DNA of 25,884 bases from Candidatus Mcinerneyibacteriota bacterium (lineage in GTDB: Bacteria; Macinerneyibacteriota; Macinerneyibacteria; Macinerneyibacteriales; DSCS01), in contig JAFGWL010000031.1 of NCBI GenBank assembly GCA_016937175.1, positions 1 through 25,884 on the forward strand. Direction: 5' to 3'. Positions 23,898 through 25,884 of this stretch are shown here, piece after piece (position 1 is the first letter of the stretch; the number at the start of each line of letters is the position of its first letter). Below the pieces are notes generated by a model. It worked only from the letters and a program-made list of their open reading frames with translations, was not told the DNA's origin and did no database searches. The position numbers were made by a program, and so were the translations under genes.

Positions 23898-25772
23898 TCA
23901 TATCGATGTATTTCTTATATAGAGCCTGTAGACCTCTTCAGCTTCCTCATAAAGAGCCATAAACGAGGCCATAAGCCGGCCGGCCTTCTGATAATCTCTC
24001 CGGTCGAGGAGCAATTCGATCTCCGAAGCCATAGAGGGAGCAGATCTGCTGTCTTTCAGCAGAAGCCGTCTCTTCCCCTCAAAATCTTTCCATAAGCGCT
24101 TGTCCCTTCTCTCCTCCCGCCCAGGCCTCCTCTGACAGGAGGCGAGAGACTGCCTTACAGCGGGGAAGACCTTCTCCCGGATCTCGACGATCCATTTGTT
24201 CAAAGAGGCCCTCAGGGCGGAATCGATGATCTCGCTCCGGAAAGGAGTCTGTTCCAGGGGAGAGCGGTCAGCCTCGCGGAAGGCCTCCAGGATATCCCAC
24301 ACGGTCTCGGGAGCTTTCCCGTAGAGCTTCTCCCTCTCTTCATGGCTCAGAGAGGAGAAAATATTCTCTTCAGAGACATACTCTCTGTATTGTTCCAGGT
24401 AGATGGAAGGTTCACCGTACTTTTTTGTGAGTTCTCCGTGAAGCTCTTCCCTTTTTCTCGTCATAGCATACTTCATCCCGTCGATCATGGCCAGATAGAC
24501 AGCTCCTGCAGCAAGATAGGTATTGGTATGAGGATGAGGGGCCCGCAATTCAAAACGGGTCGAAAGGGGATTGTCTGAGCGGATAAGCCCTACCAGGACC
24601 GTCCTGTTCCGGCTTGGCGACCGGGAGGATTTCCCCAGGGATGCCACGACAGATACCGGGGCCTCGAAACCGGGTCTTAATCGGTTCAAGGCGTCCAGCG
24701 AATGGGTCACAAAGGGATTGATGAGGGCCCAGTGTTTGAGAAGGCCCATGAGAGCTCCGTATCCCATCCGTGACATAAAGGTATCAGAGGAGGCCGGCGA
24801 AAACAGATTGATCTTTTCTCCTCTGCGTGTAACGAATCCCATTCCGAAATGCATATGTTCCCCGCTGCCGGCTATCCCGCGCATAGGTTTGGCATCAAAC
24901 GTGACTTCAAGCCCGTTTTTCCGGAAGATCTCCTTGATAAGGATACGGGCATAGAGCTCCTTGTCTGCCGCCGCCAGAGGCCGGTCATAACGCCAGTCGA
25001 TCTCCAGCTGTTCCATGATCCCGTGGAAAGAGCCGTCGGGAGAGAGTTTCGCTTTGACACCCCCTACCTCCTTATGTCCCATTTCCACCTGGTATCCGTA
25101 AGCGTCGAGGGTCAACAGTGTCTCTTCCAGGGCTCTTCTGACCTGCCCCTTGGTCCTTTTCCAGTAACTTTCCTTAAGCATCTGGCTCATTGAGAGCTCT
25201 TGAAGAGGGACTTGTTCTGCAGGAGTCCTGACCCAGAACTCCAGTTCAGTCCCCAGAGTCAAATAAACACGTTCCACCTCTTCAGCGCGGAAACCCCGCT
25301 CTTCTTCAAAAAGGGGATCGTTCTGAAGTATCTCAAGGACACGGTTTTCTGTGAAAGCAGCTGTCTCTTTCAAGAGGGAACGGGAACAATAAGTGTCGTC
25401 CCCGTGTTTGAAAAAAGCCGGAATCCGCAAAGTGGAAAGGTAATCCCCGTTTTCCAGGGGATATTCCCTGTTCTCATCCACATACCACTCTCCTGTTGTA
25501 TCGACGATAAAATCGATTTTGGCATCATTGAGAGTGGCGATCCCGGGGAGATTGACCGAAGAGCCATCTGTCTGGACTCCGCCGTCCATGATCTCACGGA
25601 GGTGATCCAGAAAGTAAGAGACAGGGATCCGTTCATCCGTATCATTTCCAAGAAAATCCACGCCCACCAGGGAGACGAACCGGATCTCAGGCCGGCCTCT
25701 TAAAAATTCCGGAAGAGACTCGCTGTTCTTCACATCTCCGGGGACAACAGTGAACTTCCCTTTTTCTTTCAT
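23898..25772 (-). CDS. Glutamine synthetase-family protein, long atypical form
   Basis: Glutamine synthetase joins ammonia and glutamate using ATP. Recognisable blocks occur in order: VQTDGSSVNLPGIA, LGTELEFWV (metal Glu), MGHKEVGGVKAKLS and EQLEIDWRYDRPLAAADKELY, AGSGEHMHFGMGF (the GSGxHxH nucleotide/glutamate block), RPGFEAPV, SRNRTVLVGLIR and RFELRAPHPHTNTYLAAGA (substrate Arg residues). EKLYGKAPE resembles the NLYDLPPE site of GSI, so the adenylylatable Tyr may be conserved. At 624 residues it is about 150 longer than bacterial GSI and shorter than GSIII; the extra length is mainly a charged helical C-terminal tail (about 480-624). Start is the ATG at 25772 with an AGGAGGG site. True glutamine synthesis is likely but not certain; a gamma-glutamyl ligase relative is the alternative. 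Confidence 0.85.
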   Translation of the reverse strand: MKEKGKFTVVPGDVKNSESLPEFLRGRPEIRFVSLVGVDFLGNDTDERIPVSYFLDHLREIMDGGVQTDGSSVNLPGIATLNDAKIDFIVDTTGEWYVDENREYPLENGDYLSTLRIPAFFKHGDDTYCSRSLLKETAAFTENRVLEILQNDPLFEEERGFRAEEVERVYLTLGTELEFWVRTPAEQVPLQELSMSQMLKESYWKRTKGQVRRALEETLLTLDAYGYQVEMGHKEVGGVKAKLSPDGSFHGIMEQLEIDWRYDRPLAAADKELYARILIKEIFRKNGLEVTFDAKPMRGIAGSGEHMHFGMGFVTRRGEKINLFSPASSDTFMSRMGYGALMGLLKHWALINPFVTHSLDALNRLRPGFEAPVSVVASLGKSSRSPSRNRTVLVGLIRSDNPLSTRFELRAPHPHTNTYLAAGAVYLAMIDGMKYAMTRKREELHGELTKKYGEPSIYLEQYREYVSEENIFSSLSHEEREKLYGKAPETVWDILEAFREADRSPLEQTPFRSEIIDSALRASLNKWIVEIREKVFPAVRQSLASCQRRPGREERRDKRLWKDFEGKRRLLLKDSRSAPSMASEIELLLDRRDYQKAGRLMASFMALYEEAEEVYRLYIRNTSI

Positions 25773-25803
25773 CTTCTTTCCCTCCTTCTACAAAACATAG
25801 TCA

Positions 25804-25831
25804 AATCTATCACAAAAAAGAGGCTGTTCAA
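25804..25831 (-). promoter_or_regulatory. Promoter of the glutamine synthetase-like gene
   Basis: On the minus strand TTGAAC (25826-25831) and TAGATT (25804-25809) are 16 bases apart, with an extended -10 TGA directly before TAGATT. Transcription would start about 25797, leaving a leader of about 25 bases that contains the GGAGGG ribosome site. Confidence 0.55.
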
Positions 25832-25843
25832 TAAAAAAAGAGG
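25814..25843 (-). repeat. Pair of 10-base direct repeats flanking the -35 element
   Basis: AAAAAAGAGG (plus-strand reading) occurs at 25814-25823 and 25834-25843, exactly 20 bases apart start to start, so both copies face nearly the same side of the helix. They bracket the -35 hexamer of the predicted promoter. This is a plausible operator, but homopurine runs can repeat by chance. Confidence 0.4.
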
Positions 25844-25884
25844 TTTTATATTGACCTTCTGAAATCCTCCCATAGACTTCTTTC

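Overview
The window is a gene-dense, roughly 50 % GC bacterial chromosome segment with no gap above about 120 bp that lacks a gene. I saw no tRNA, rRNA, CRISPR array, insertion sequence, phage or integrase signal. The host is a diderm: four proteins have signal peptides and the terminal phenylalanine of outer-membrane beta-barrels. The radical-SAM / NusG_II / Gx / ApbE gene group suggests an anaerobe. CHASE2 cyclases with CRP-like proteins would fit a spirochaete or a little-sampled candidate phylum, but I cannot place it from sequence alone.

Region 1 (1-6979, minus strand) is a tightly packed housekeeping operon. It starts from a clear promoter at 6951-6979: small TPR protein, uvrB (excision repair), nadC (NAD synthesis), dnaG (primase), the primary sigma factor rpoD, and ilvC, which runs off the left edge. 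The dnaG-rpoD pair recalls the macromolecular synthesis operon, here with unusual companions and no rpsU. Most junctions are overlaps of 4 to 20 bases or gaps of a few bases; the one real gap is the AT-rich nadC-dnaG spacer.

Region 2 (7001-13628, plus strand) holds an unrecognised exported protein overlapping murB, then four tandem paralogous outer-membrane beta-barrel genes (called ompA1-A4 here only for reference). Three intrinsic terminators divide this array: one after paralog 1, one between paralogs 3 and 4, and one after paralog 4. A promoter abuts the first terminator.

Region 3 (13627-23843, minus strand) reads as a single operon of about ten genes beginning at glmS. After glmS come a cAMP block (CRP-like cyclic-nucleotide-binding protein, CHASE2-type adenylate cyclase, metallo-beta-lactamase-fold protein resembling class II cyclic-nucleotide phosphodiesterases), pyrimidine-nucleoside phosphorylase, and an envelope redox/maturation block (ApbE flavin transferase, AmmeMemoRadiSam-type radical SAM enzyme, NusG_II protein, Gx transporter-family protein, unknown multi-pass membrane protein). 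The cAMP block carries the means to make, sense and destroy the same messenger.

Region 4 (23863-25884, minus strand) is a separately promoted, unusually long glutamine synthetase-family gene. Two 10-base direct repeats flank its -35 element. GlmS uses glutamine, so this gene and glmS are metabolically linked although transcribed separately.

The best candidates for something under-described are the cAMP block inside a glmS operon, the four-gene porin-like array with its internal terminator, and the ApbE/radical SAM/NusG_II/Gx group, whose flavinylation target is not in the window.
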